NCBI GenBank assembly: GCA_026125625.1
Contig: JAHCKU010000182.1
Coordinates: forward strand, 1 to 6,581
DNA length: 6,581 bases
DNA from: Burkholderiales bacterium
GTDB taxonomy: Bacteria; Pseudomonadota; Gammaproteobacteria; Burkholderiales; SHXO01
Direction of reading: 5' to 3'
The position numbers and the translations under genes were made by a program. A model generated the notes under the pieces. That model worked only from the letters and a program-made list of their open reading frames with translations, searched no databases and was not told the origin of the DNA. How positions within the stretch are numbered: position 1 is the stretch's first letter; each line of letters begins with the position of its first letter. Below are positions 1 to 5,850 of this stretch, in pieces.

Positions 1-612
1 GCGGTATCCGGGCTCCTGGTCGCGATGAGTGGCGGGGCGCTCGCCGAGCAGGCTGGTGGTATGTACAGCACCTACCGAAACCCGGATTCGCCGGTCACGC
101 TCGATCGAGGGTTCGACACCACCGAGGCCGCCAGCCTGGACGAGCTGGTCAAGACCCTCAGCCGCGCCATCAGCCAGCTTTCGCGCTACCGCGTCCCCAA
201 GGATCCACCGCCCATCTATCGCGTGCCCAAGGCAGAGCTGGAGAACTACGTGTGCGGTACGCACTGTGCGATCCAGGCCTGGTACAAGCCAGGCGACGGC
301 ATTTTCCTCGACGACAAGCTGCGCCCGGAGACCAACCTGTTCCACCGCTCCATCCTGCTGCACGAAATGGTGCACTACTTCCAGGATCAGGCCGGTGAAT
401 ACGCCAACATGCCGGCATGCGACCGCTGGTTCCGTCGCGAGCTGGATGCCTATACCGTGCAGAATCGCTACCTGGGCATGATCGGCCATCCCAGCCGCGT
501 CGCCTACACCGGTGACAACTGCTCCAATATGGAAGCGAAGGGGCGCGAGCGTGGCGACCAACCGAAGCAGGCCTTCGACGGCATCAAGGGGCGCGTGAAG
601 TCCGACCACTAG
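1..612 (+). CDS. Secreted HExxH-motif putative metallopeptidase (DUF6647-like), 5' end outside window
   Basis: The frame is open to base 1, so the gene begins upstream; 203 residues are visible. The first residues, AVSGLLVAMSGGALA, look like the end of a Sec signal peptide with an ALA cleavage site ending at base 45. The first in-window ATG (base 25) would cut that signal and is therefore not a good start. Counting from that Met, HEMVH lies at residues 113-117 (bases 361-375) in the context ILLHEMVHYFQD, which fits a zincin zinc-binding helix. A glutamate 22 residues after the motif (E139, in RRELDAY) is a plausible third ligand. Four cysteines (77, 81, 132, 166) suit an exported disulfide-bonded protein. 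The overall shape resembles small DUF6647-type proteins, which have no established substrate. Peptidase activity is inferred from the motif only. The last codon and the TAG stop lie inside the left end of the repeat element at 609-710, so the original C-terminus may have been altered. Confidence 0.8.
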   Translation, partial: AVSGLLVAMSGGALAEQAGGMYSTYRNPDSPVTLDRGFDTTEAASLDELVKTLSRAISQLSRYRVPKDPPPIYRVPKAELENYVCGTHCAIQAWYKPGDGIFLDDKLRPETNLFHRSILLHEMVHYFQDQAGEYANMPACDRWFRRELDAYTVQNRYLGMIGHPSRVAYTGDNCSNMEAKGRERGDQPKQAFDGIKGRVKSDH

Positions 613-710
613 TGGACTGTAACGATGAAATGCGGAGCACGCTCCCTCTCCCCTTGGGGGAGAGGGTTGGGGAGAGGGGTACTACCGAATCGGCTGTTAC
701 AGTCCACTAG
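609..710. repeat. MITE-like element with perfect 15-bp terminal inverted repeats
   Basis: CTAGTGGACTGTAAC at 609-623 is the exact reverse complement of GTTACAGTCCACTAG at 696-710. The element is 102 bp and has no coding capacity. The outermost CTAG on both ends is itself palindromic, so it can be read either as part of the inverted repeat or as a 4-bp (or central TA) target duplication; this cannot be settled from one copy. The core holds the GC-rich hairpin at 644-678. The left end overlaps the last codon and the TAG stop of the upstream gene. The structure fits a non-autonomous transposable element (MITE) or a REP-like repeat. The parent transposase family is unknown. Confidence 0.75.
644..678. 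repeat. Hairpin core CCCTCTCCCC / GGGGAGAGGG with duplicated right arm
   Basis: CCCTCTCCCC (644-653) can pair perfectly with GGGGAGAGGG at 657-666 across a 3-nt TTG loop, or with a second identical copy at 669-678 across a 15-nt loop. This resembles a core often seen in proteobacterial intergenic repeats, whose translation gives the spurious PLPNPLPQGER peptide on the minus strand. The strong stem could slow or stop transcription between the upstream gene and the P450 gene. There is no clear U-tract, so a classical intrinsic terminator is not supported. Confidence 0.65.
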
Positions 711-756
711 CAGTCTGCTGACGCGAATATCGCGGCGCCAAGCCCTTCCTTCGTCG

Positions 757-772
757 CCACCGGCCGCGGTGG
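757..772. other. Short GC-rich inverted repeat upstream of the P450 gene
   Basis: CCACCG (757-762) and CGGTGG (767-772) form a perfect 6-bp stem with a 4-nt loop. It sits 84 nt before the P450 start and just before TATCAT (779-784), which is one base from a sigma70 -10 hexamer but has no recognisable -35 at the right distance. It could be an operator or a chance hairpin in GC-rich DNA. Nothing else is visible in 711-856. Confidence 0.25.
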
Positions 773-856
773 AGCGGCTATCATCGCGCTTCAACTGACT
801 CGGGGCAGCTGCTGCGTCCTTGCCGCGCAGACCGCGGCGGCACCCCTCGACCGATC

Positions 857-2086
857 GTGAAAGCGCACTCCGCGGCAGCGATAGATCAGTTCGATCTGCG
901 CCGCCTGCCCCAGGACTTCTACGCCGACCCGTATCCCTACTATCACGCCTTGCGCACGCATGCGCCGGTCAAGGCGCTGTCCGACGGCGGCTGCCTGCTC
1001 ACGCGCTACGCCGACGTGGTCGCAGTATACAAGGATCCGGCCGCCTTCAGCTCGGACAAGAAAGCCGAGTTCGAGCCGAAGTACGGTCGTGACTCGCTGC
1101 TGTACGCGCACCACACCACCAGCCTGGTGTTCAACGATCCGCCACTGCACACGCGCGTGCGCCGCCTGATCCTCGGCGCGCTCACGCCCAGGGCGATCGA
1201 GGCGATGGAGCCCGCGCTGATGCAGCTGGTGGACCGCCTGCTGGAGCGGATGGCAGCCGAAGGCAGGGTGGATCTGATCGAGGATTTTGCCAGCGCCATC
1301 CCGATCGAGATCATCGGCAATCTGCTGGGCGTGCCGCCGTCCGAGCGCGGCCCGCTGCGCGCCTGGTCGCTGGCCATCCTCGGCGCCCTGGAGCCGGCGC
1401 TCACGGCCCAGGCGCATGTCAGCGGCAATACCGCACTGGCCGAGTTCCTCGCTTATCTGGAAGGGCTGGTGAACGAGCGGCGCGCGCATCCCGGTGATGC
1501 CGAGCGTGACGTGCTCACGCGCCTGATTCGCGGGGAAAGCGACGGTGAGCGGCTTAGCCATCACGAGCTGTTGCATCAGTGCGTATTTCTGCTCAACGCG
1601 GGACACGAGACCACGACCAATCTGATCGGCAACGGCCTGCATGCGCTGGCGCAGTGGCCGCAGGAGAAGGCGCGCCTGCTGGCGCAGCCGGAGCTGATCA
1701 GGAGCGCGGTCGAGGAGTGCCTGCGCTTCGAGAGCTCGAATCAGCTCGGCAACCGCATCACCACGCGCGAGACACAGGTGGGCGGAGTGCGCCTGCCGGC
1801 TGGTATGCCCATCACGTTGTGCATCGGCGCGGCCAACCGTGACCCCGAGCAGTTTCCCGAGCCCGACTGCTTCGACGTCGGGCGCCAGCCCAACCGCCAC
1901 GTGGCCTTCGGCTCGGGTCCGCACCAGTGCGCCGGCATGCATCTGGCGCGTCTCGAGGGGCGGGTGGCGATCGGGCGCTTCCTCGCACGCTTTCCGCGCT
2001 ATCGTCTCGCTGGCGAGCCGGAGCGCGGTGGCCGTGCGCGTTTCAGAGGGTTCCTGCGCATTCCGTGCGACGTGCACGGCGCATGA
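857..2086 (+). CDS. Cytochrome P450 monooxygenase, soluble bacterial type
   Basis: This is a heme-thiolate monooxygenase that should hydroxylate or otherwise oxidise a small organic substrate using O2 and two electrons from a separate ferredoxin/reductase pair. At 409 aa with no membrane anchor it has the usual length of soluble class I bacterial P450s. Visible landmarks are the C-helix DPPLHTRVRR (94-103), the I-helix oxygen-activation motif AGHETT (248-253, acid-alcohol pair E251/T252), the K-helix E287-C-L-R290 (ExxR), and the heme loop FGSGPHQCAG (351-360) with Cys358 as axial ligand. All key residues are present, so it should be active. The GTG at 857 is the only sensible initiator: no ATG lies upstream in frame within the spacer and the N-terminus (IDQFDLRRLP...FYADPYPYY) is typical. 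No good Shine-Dalgarno is seen. The substrate and CYP family cannot be assigned. It is followed on the same strand, 78 nt later, by the solute-binding protein gene, so the two may be co-transcribed. Confidence 0.95.
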   Translation: MKAHSAAAIDQFDLRRLPQDFYADPYPYYHALRTHAPVKALSDGGCLLTRYADVVAVYKDPAAFSSDKKAEFEPKYGRDSLLYAHHTTSLVFNDPPLHTRVRRLILGALTPRAIEAMEPALMQLVDRLLERMAAEGRVDLIEDFASAIPIEIIGNLLGVPPSERGPLRAWSLAILGALEPALTAQAHVSGNTALAEFLAYLEGLVNERRAHPGDAERDVLTRLIRGESDGERLSHHELLHQCVFLLNAGHETTTNLIGNGLHALAQWPQEKARLLAQPELIRSAVEECLRFESSNQLGNRITTRETQVGGVRLPAGMPITLCIGAANRDPEQFPEPDCFDVGRQPNRHVAFGSGPHQCAGMHLARLEGRVAIGRFLARFPRYRLAGEPERGGRARFRGFLRIPCDVHGA

Positions 2087-2103
2087 CGATCGCGAAGCAC
2101 AAA

Positions 2104-2159
2104 GCGCAAATCAGAAAGCGCAAATCAGAAAGCGCGAATCAGAAAGCGCGAATCAGAGG
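2104..2159. repeat. Four tandem 14-bp repeats in the P450/binding-protein spacer
   Basis: Units lie at 2104-2117, 2118-2131, 2132-2145 and 2146-2159. Units 1 and 2 are GCGCAAATCAGAAA, unit 3 is GCGCGAATCAGAAA, and unit 4 is GCGCGAATCAGAGG. The array fills most of the 78-nt spacer. The changed end of unit 4 (AGAGG) forms the first part of the ribosome-binding site of the next gene. The one-base step from units 1-2 to units 3-4 suggests duplication by replication slippage, and copy number may vary between strains. Confidence 0.9.
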
Positions 2160-2161
2160 AG
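2155..2161 (+). promoter_or_regulatory. Shine-Dalgarno AGAGGAG at the edge of the tandem repeat
   Basis: AGAGGAG precedes two consecutive ATG codons at 2165 and 2168. Spacing from the final G is 3 nt to the first ATG and 6 nt to the second, so initiation at 2168 is at least as likely. Its first five bases are the terminal bases of repeat unit 4, where AGAAA of units 1-3 has become AGAGG. Confidence 0.7.
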
Positions 2162-2164
2162 ACA

Positions 2165-3313
2165 ATGATGAACCAGGGCAGATGGTGGCTGGCATTGCTG
2201 TGTGTGCTGGTCTCGCACGCGACGTGGGCGCAGATCAAGGTGGGCGTGACACTCTCGCTCACCGGACCGGCGGCATCGCTGGGCATTCCCGAGCGCGACA
2301 CCATCGCTTTGCTGCCGAAGGAGATCGCCGGGCAGAAGATTACGTACATCGTCCTGGACGATGCTTCCGACACCACCACTTCGGTGAAGAACGCGAAGAA
2401 GCTGGTGTCGGAGGAGAACGTCGACGTCATCCTCGGGCCGTCGCTCACGCCGACTACCTTGGCGCTCCTCGACGTCATCGCCGAAGGCAGGACGCCGACC
2501 ATCTCGCTGGCTTCGTCCGCACGCATCATCATGCCCATGGACGACAAGCGTGCATGGATGTTCAAGACCCCGCAAACCGACGTGCAGATGGCATCGGGCA
2601 TCATGGAGCATGCTACCGCGCGCGGACTGAAGCGCATCGCCTACCTGGGCCAGGCCGATACCATGGGCGAGGCGTTCTACGCGGAAGTGGCGAAGCAGGC
2701 GCAGACGCACGGCATCCAGATGGTGGCCAACGAGCGCTTCAACCCGCGCGATACCAGCGTGACCGGGCAGGTGCTGAAGATCATGGCGGCCAAGCCGGAT
2801 GCGGTGGTGATCGGCGCCGCCGGCACGCCCGCCGCCATGCCGCCCAAGGCGCTGGTCGCGCGCGGCTACAACGGACGCATCTATCACAATCACGGTGTCG
2901 GCAACAGCGACTTCCTGCGCCTGTGCGGCAGGGAGTGCGAAGGCACCTTTCTACCAGCCAGTCCGGTGCTGGTGGCGGCGCAGTTACCCAATGACCATCC
3001 GGCGAAGAAGGCGGCGCTGGACTACATCGAGCGTATCGAGGCCGCACACGGTCCCGGCAGTGTCACCGCCTTCGGCGCCTATGCCTGGGATGCGGGCCTG
3101 CTTCTGCAGCGCGCCATCCCGCCTGCGCTGAAGGCAGGCAAGCCCGGAACACTGGCATTCCGCAAGGGCCTGCGCGATACGCTGGAGCAGATCAAAGGGC
3201 TGCCGGTGACCAATGGCATCACCACCATGACGCCCGAGGATCACCTCGGGCTGGATCAGCGCGCACGCGTCATGGTAAAAATCGTCGGCGGGAAGTGGAC
3301 GTTGGAGAAGTAG
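2165..3313 (+). CDS. ABC transporter substrate-binding protein, branched-chain amino acid (LivK/Peripla_BP_6) type
   Basis: This periplasmic protein should bind a small solute and deliver it to an ABC importer. It starts with a Sec signal peptide (positively charged N-region, then WWLALLCVLVSHATWA) with cleavage probably after A22. The mature start IKVGVTLSLTGPAASLG (24-40) is the hallmark of the Leu/Ile/Val-binding family, followed by DDASDTTTSVKNAKKL and by VDVILGPSLTPTTLA, typical of lobe 1. The total of 382 aa is normal for type I two-lobe periplasmic binding folds. Family members bind branched-chain amino acids, amides, urea or aromatic acids, so the ligand is not predictable here. No LivH/LivM permease or LivG/LivF ATPase genes are adjacent, making it an orphan component in this window. 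The neighbour upstream is the P450, which suggests but does not prove a shared substrate pathway. The start could equally be the second ATG at 2168. Confidence 0.93.
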   Translation: MMNQGRWWLALLCVLVSHATWAQIKVGVTLSLTGPAASLGIPERDTIALLPKEIAGQKITYIVLDDASDTTTSVKNAKKLVSEENVDVILGPSLTPTTLALLDVIAEGRTPTISLASSARIIMPMDDKRAWMFKTPQTDVQMASGIMEHATARGLKRIAYLGQADTMGEAFYAEVAKQAQTHGIQMVANERFNPRDTSVTGQVLKIMAAKPDAVVIGAAGTPAAMPPKALVARGYNGRIYHNHGVGNSDFLRLCGRECEGTFLPASPVLVAAQLPNDHPAKKAALDYIERIEAAHGPGSVTAFGAYAWDAGLLLQRAIPPALKAGKPGTLAFRKGLRDTLEQIKGLPVTNGITTMTPEDHLGLDQRARVMVKIVGGKWTLEK

Positions 3314-3364
3314 GGCTACGGGGAGCTGAGGCGAGGGGCACCGGGTATGGCAGCGTTGGCATCC

Positions 3365-4057
3365 TCAGAACAGGCTCGCGCCGCCGCAGTTGCTCTCGCT
3401 GCCGCTGACCTTCCAGTTCCCGCTCTCCACGCAGTTGGCGAGCGTCGGTGCCGTCGCGCCCGAAGGTGCATAGGCGGAGAACTGGAACGCGCCGGTATCC
3501 GGCCGGCCATCATCGACCTTGCGATCCACCTCGGCGAGGATTTCCACCGGGATCTGGTTGCCGGTCTTGAGATTGTGCTTGAGTGCAGCAGGGGTGCTGC
3601 TGGTGCCGCTGCCGTACACGCCGTCTTGCGCGAACTCGAGATATGCGCCGTAGGGGCTTTTCGGCGTGTTGCCATCTTCGACCGCACTGGTGGAACTGGT
3701 AGCGGCATAGCTGCCGTTGAGGAATCCGGCGGCGGTCAGATGCGCCCAGATGTAGATCTCTTCATGCGGCGTGCCCGAGCCCCCTTTCTCGATGCGGCCA
3801 TTGCCGTTACCGTTGGGGCAACCTCCGCTGCAGTTGATGTTGGTGCTCGCGGCGGTGTAGTCGCCGGGCAGTGCGCGAAAGCGATCCTGGAATCCGAAGA
3901 ACGCAGCCTTGATGCCGTCCTGCTGGGCGATGAGACTGCGCACGCGCGCACCGGTGATCAGTTCCTGTCCTTTGAGCACGCCGCCCAGCAGCAGGCCGAT
4001 GACCACCAGGACGATGGCGATCTCGATGAGCGTGAATCCGCGGTTGGTTCGAAGCAT
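3365..4057 (-). CDS. Type IV/type II prepilin-like protein (pseudopilin), NGNGNGRIE type
   Basis: A 230-aa protein begins MLRTNRG|FTLIE: a short basic leader, a prepilin peptidase site after G7, a new N-terminal Phe for methylation, Glu at +5, and a hydrophobic helix (about residues 8-28) that anchors it in the inner membrane and would pack in a pilus or pseudopilus. The soluble part has a Gly/Asn-rich loop with C76 and C80 followed by PNGNGNGRIE (81-90), and C209/C224 close to the end, which could form the C-terminal disulfide loop common in pilins. The start at 4057 is chosen because AGGAGA (4069-4064) lies 6 nt upstream and because it gives a proper leader; the frame stays open to an ATG at 4165, but that would add an unnatural 36-residue extension. 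It lies 176 nt after the single-TM protein gene, so it may have its own promoter, and its end faces the binding-protein gene 51 nt away. Whether it serves a type IV pilus, type II secretion or another machine is not shown. Confidence 0.9.
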   Translation of the reverse strand: MLRTNRGFTLIEIAIVLVVIGLLLGGVLKGQELITGARVRSLIAQQDGIKAAFFGFQDRFRALPGDYTAASTNINCSGGCPNGNGNGRIEKGGSGTPHEEIYIWAHLTAAGFLNGSYAATSSTSAVEDGNTPKSPYGAYLEFAQDGVYGSGTSSTPAALKHNLKTGNQIPVEILAEVDRKVDDGRPDTGAFQFSAYAPSGATAPTLANCVESGNWKVSGSESNCGGASLF

Positions 4058-4063
4058 GGATGG

Positions 4064-4069
4064 TCTCCT
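4064..4069 (-). promoter_or_regulatory. Shine-Dalgarno deciding the start of the prepilin-like gene
   Basis: Read on the minus strand, AGGAGA runs from 4069 to 4064, followed by CCATCC and the ATG at 4057. This close match with good spacing supports the short prepilin leader over the longer in-frame start at 4165. Confidence 0.75.
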
Positions 4070-4233
4070 GGTTCTGCCGGAAGGTCCGGGATGGTTTTGG
4101 ATGCAGAGCGCGACCGGTGAGGTCGTGTCCGCAGATGCGATAAACATGCCATAGTCATTATGCATGGCGGCGCGACCTATCGTCGCTGCGAAAGCGGACG
4201 ATGGACCGCTTCGGCAGCCACGCGCGGACCGCC

Positions 4234-4998
4234 TCAGTGTCGTGATGTCGACAGCGATGCCGAGTCGTCGGCACGCTCCAATGCTTCCAGCTTGTGCATC
4301 AGGAAACGCACCTCATGTGCATCCTGCACCACGCCACTTTGCAGCAGCCCACCCAATAACACTCGCGCGGCCTCGAGCTCATGCAGATCCTCGTGCAGGA
4401 ATACCGCCATCTGCCGCGCCCAGCCGGGCATGGGAACACTCGCCGGCTGTGTCGCCAGGGTCGAGGCGAAAGCGAGCGCGAGGCGATCGTCCTGCAGCCG
4501 ATGCCTGGCAACCAGGCTGGCGTGTGCCAGCCATGGCCAGCGGCGCGCCGGATCGGAGGCAAACCGGCTGGAGACGAAGTCCAGCATGCTGCGCTGGCGG
4601 ACGGGATCGGGCGCCTGCGAATAGACGTGCGCGGCCAGCAGCAGCGGGTACTGGCCGAGGGGATCGAGGTCGAGCACGGCGGCGAGCCAGCCGCGCACGC
4701 CGTCGTAATCGAGATCGGCGAAGCCCGCATGCGTGCCGGGCTGATCGTCGAAGCTCTGCAGGCCGAGGATGAGCGCGTGCGCCAGCGGCAGCGTGTCGCC
4801 GAGGCTCAGCGCCTCGAGCACAGGGGCGCCTGGCGTGCGTGGCAGGGCGGCGAAAGACGTCGATACGGGCGCCTGCACGGTGGTGAAAAGGACTTGTACC
4901 AGCAGCGCCAGGGACAATGCCAGCATCGCTGGAACACCGGCATCGCGCACCGGTCGCACGTCGATGCACGAGCGTCGGAGTCGATGCAGCGGTTTCAT
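4234..4998 (-). CDS. Conserved-looking single-TM protein with helical (TPR-like) periplasmic domain, function unknown
   Basis: A 254-aa protein starts with a basic N-terminus (MKPLHRLRRS), then one hydrophobic segment at about residues 23-41 (PAMLALSLALLVQVLFTTV), then an Ala/Leu-rich domain that looks all-helical. By the positive-inside rule the bulk should be periplasmic. Repeated short helices with patterns such as LDLDPLGQYPLLLAAHVYSQ (109-128), the stretch ARRWPWLAHASLVARHRL (151-168), and DLHELEAARVLLGGLL (204-219) resemble TPR-like hairpins, although no strict TPR consensus was confirmed. The start at 4998 shares its A with the TGA stop of the permease gene (TGATG), which indicates translational coupling; an in-frame open stretch further upstream is only the shadow of the permease gene. 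I recognise no named family. Its coupling to the permease suggests a partner or adaptor of that transporter. Confidence 0.82.
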   Translation of the reverse strand: MKPLHRLRRSCIDVRPVRDAGVPAMLALSLALLVQVLFTTVQAPVSTSFAALPRTPGAPVLEALSLGDTLPLAHALILGLQSFDDQPGTHAGFADLDYDGVRGWLAAVLDLDPLGQYPLLLAAHVYSQAPDPVRQRSMLDFVSSRFASDPARRWPWLAHASLVARHRLQDDRLALAFASTLATQPASVPMPGWARQMAVFLHEDLHELEAARVLLGGLLQSGVVQDAHEVRFLMHKLEALERADDSASLSTSRH

Positions 4999-5840
4999 CA
5001 GAAGCTGCGCCGCTTCAGGTCGCAGATGCCGGCGCTGGCAGTAAGCAGCAGATAGATTGCGCTCTGCACGGCAGCTGCCCGCAGCGCGCCGAGCGGCGCC
5101 TGCGCATCCACCAGCCAGCTGCTCCGCGCAAAGCGCGACAGATCGGGCAGCACCACCAGCAGCACGTCCAAAGTGACGGTGGCAGCACGTGCGAAGGCGC
5201 CGTCGGCCTCGATCAGGGGTGAATGCGCCAGGAATTGCAGCGTGCCCGCGCTGCGGGCCAGCATGTAGAACGCCGCAGACAGTGACACTGCCGCCACCAC
5301 ATGCTGCGTTCCAACGCTGCAGAACAGCGTGACGCTGGCCATGAGCGTCAGTTCCAATGCCAGCAGCGCCGACCATGCCACCAGCCGGGTGGGCTCCGCA
5401 CCGATCGCGAGCACCAGTGCGGTGGCGAAGGACAGGCACAGCCCGAGGCCGATGAAGCCGAGCAGCTTGCCGACGTAGTAAGCCGGACGCGGCAGCGGCA
5501 GGGACAGCAGCAGCTCCGTCGCGTGATCCTGGAATTCGCGCTGCATGCTCGCCGCCACATGCTGGCACAGCAGGGCGATCATCACCAGCCGACAGGCGGC
5601 ACCGAGAAAAACCAGGCGGAAGCGTTCGCTCTCGGTGATGGCGAGATGCTGGACGAACAGACTCGCCATCGCCAGGCAGAGCAATGCCACGCCGGCGATC
5701 CATGGCAGGCGGGTGCGGGCACCTTCGAGAAGCGTGAAGCGCGCGATGGTCGAAGCCTGATGCAACCACGTAACGATTCTCGCGGATGCCGGATCCATCG
5801 GCCGTGCACGCGGAAGCGAAAGTGAAGGCATGCGCAACAT
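4998..5840 (-). CDS. ABC-2-type transporter permease subunit
   Basis: The 280-aa product is an integral inner-membrane protein with about six hydrophobic segments, roughly at 46-64, 76-96, 122-146, 152-175, 180-197 and 255-272. The stretch REFQDHATELLLSLPLPRPA (101-120), followed by YYVGKLLGF, matches the conserved pattern in ABC-2 permeases (RE, then T/ELLLSLP, R, then GK) between the second and third membrane helices. The N-terminal FTLLEGARTRLPWI is the usual amphipathic entry helix. Such proteins pair with an ATPase and mostly export lipids, polysaccharides, peptides or drugs; some are accessory to pilus or gliding systems. No ATPase gene is in the window. Start ATG at 5840 is preceded by AGGGGG (5850-5845), which overlaps the stop of the upstream prepilin-like gene; only 8 nt separate the two genes. 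Internal Mets at residues 4 and 15 are alternative starts. The downstream gene overlaps its stop. Confidence 0.85.
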   Translation of the reverse strand: MLRMPSLSLPRARPMDPASARIVTWLHQASTIARFTLLEGARTRLPWIAGVALLCLAMASLFVQHLAITESERFRLVFLGAACRLVMIALLCQHVAASMQREFQDHATELLLSLPLPRPAYYVGKLLGFIGLGLCLSFATALVLAIGAEPTRLVAWSALLALELTLMASVTLFCSVGTQHVVAAVSLSAAFYMLARSAGTLQFLAHSPLIEADGAFARAATVTLDVLLVVLPDLSRFARSSWLVDAQAPLGALRAAAVQSAIYLLLTASAGICDLKRRSF

Positions 5841-5844
5841 CGGA

Positions 5845-5850
5845 CCCCCT
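5845..5850 (-). promoter_or_regulatory. Ribosome-binding site overlapping the upstream stop codon
   Basis: On the minus strand, AGGGGG (5850-5845) begins inside the TAG stop (5851-5849) of the prepilin-like gene and ends 4 nt before the permease ATG. The overlap means that the ribosome finishing the first gene uncovers the start of the second, so the two products are probably made in a coordinated ratio. Confidence 0.6.

Noticed and set aside
609..794. Small minus-strand frame containing PLPNPLPQGERE
   Set aside because: This peptide is the translation of the intergenic hairpin repeat and is a known type of spurious protein call.
791..2077. Long open frame (428 codons) on the minus strand opposite the P450 gene
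   Set aside because: It mirrors the P450 gene almost exactly, its product is rich in Arg, Ala, Gln and His with no recognisable motif, and such antisense frames are common in GC-rich coding DNA.
2104..2159. Tandem repeats considered as a CRISPR array
   Set aside because: Units are 14 bp and directly adjacent with no spacers, so they are a simple tandem repeat.
1927..2994. Plus-strand frame (355 codons), including an ATGA overlap start at 2083 just at the P450 stop
   Set aside because: It runs out of frame through the P450 end and most of the binding-protein gene. The product is low-complexity Arg/Ala/Gly/His-rich, whereas the binding protein in the other frame has a clear family signature.
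3347..4120. Plus-strand frame (257 codons) opposite the NGNG-type prepilin gene
   Set aside because: It is the antisense shadow of a gene with a clear prepilin cleavage site and ribosome-binding site.
4139..4164. AT-rich patch with CATAAT and TATGGC on the minus strand, possible promoter for the NGNG-type prepilin gene
   Set aside because: A -10-like hexamer is present but no -35 match lies at a suitable distance; kept only as a weak possibility.
4192..4211. Possible terminator hairpin (AAGCGG / CCGCTT, 8-nt loop) after the single-TM protein gene
   Set aside because: The stem is only 6 bp and no T-run follows on the minus strand, so it is not distinguishable from chance.
4999..5769. Upstream in-frame extension of the single-TM protein to a 511-residue protein
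   Set aside because: The added part overlaps the permease gene in another frame and has shadow composition; the TGATG start at 4998 gives a proper N-terminus.
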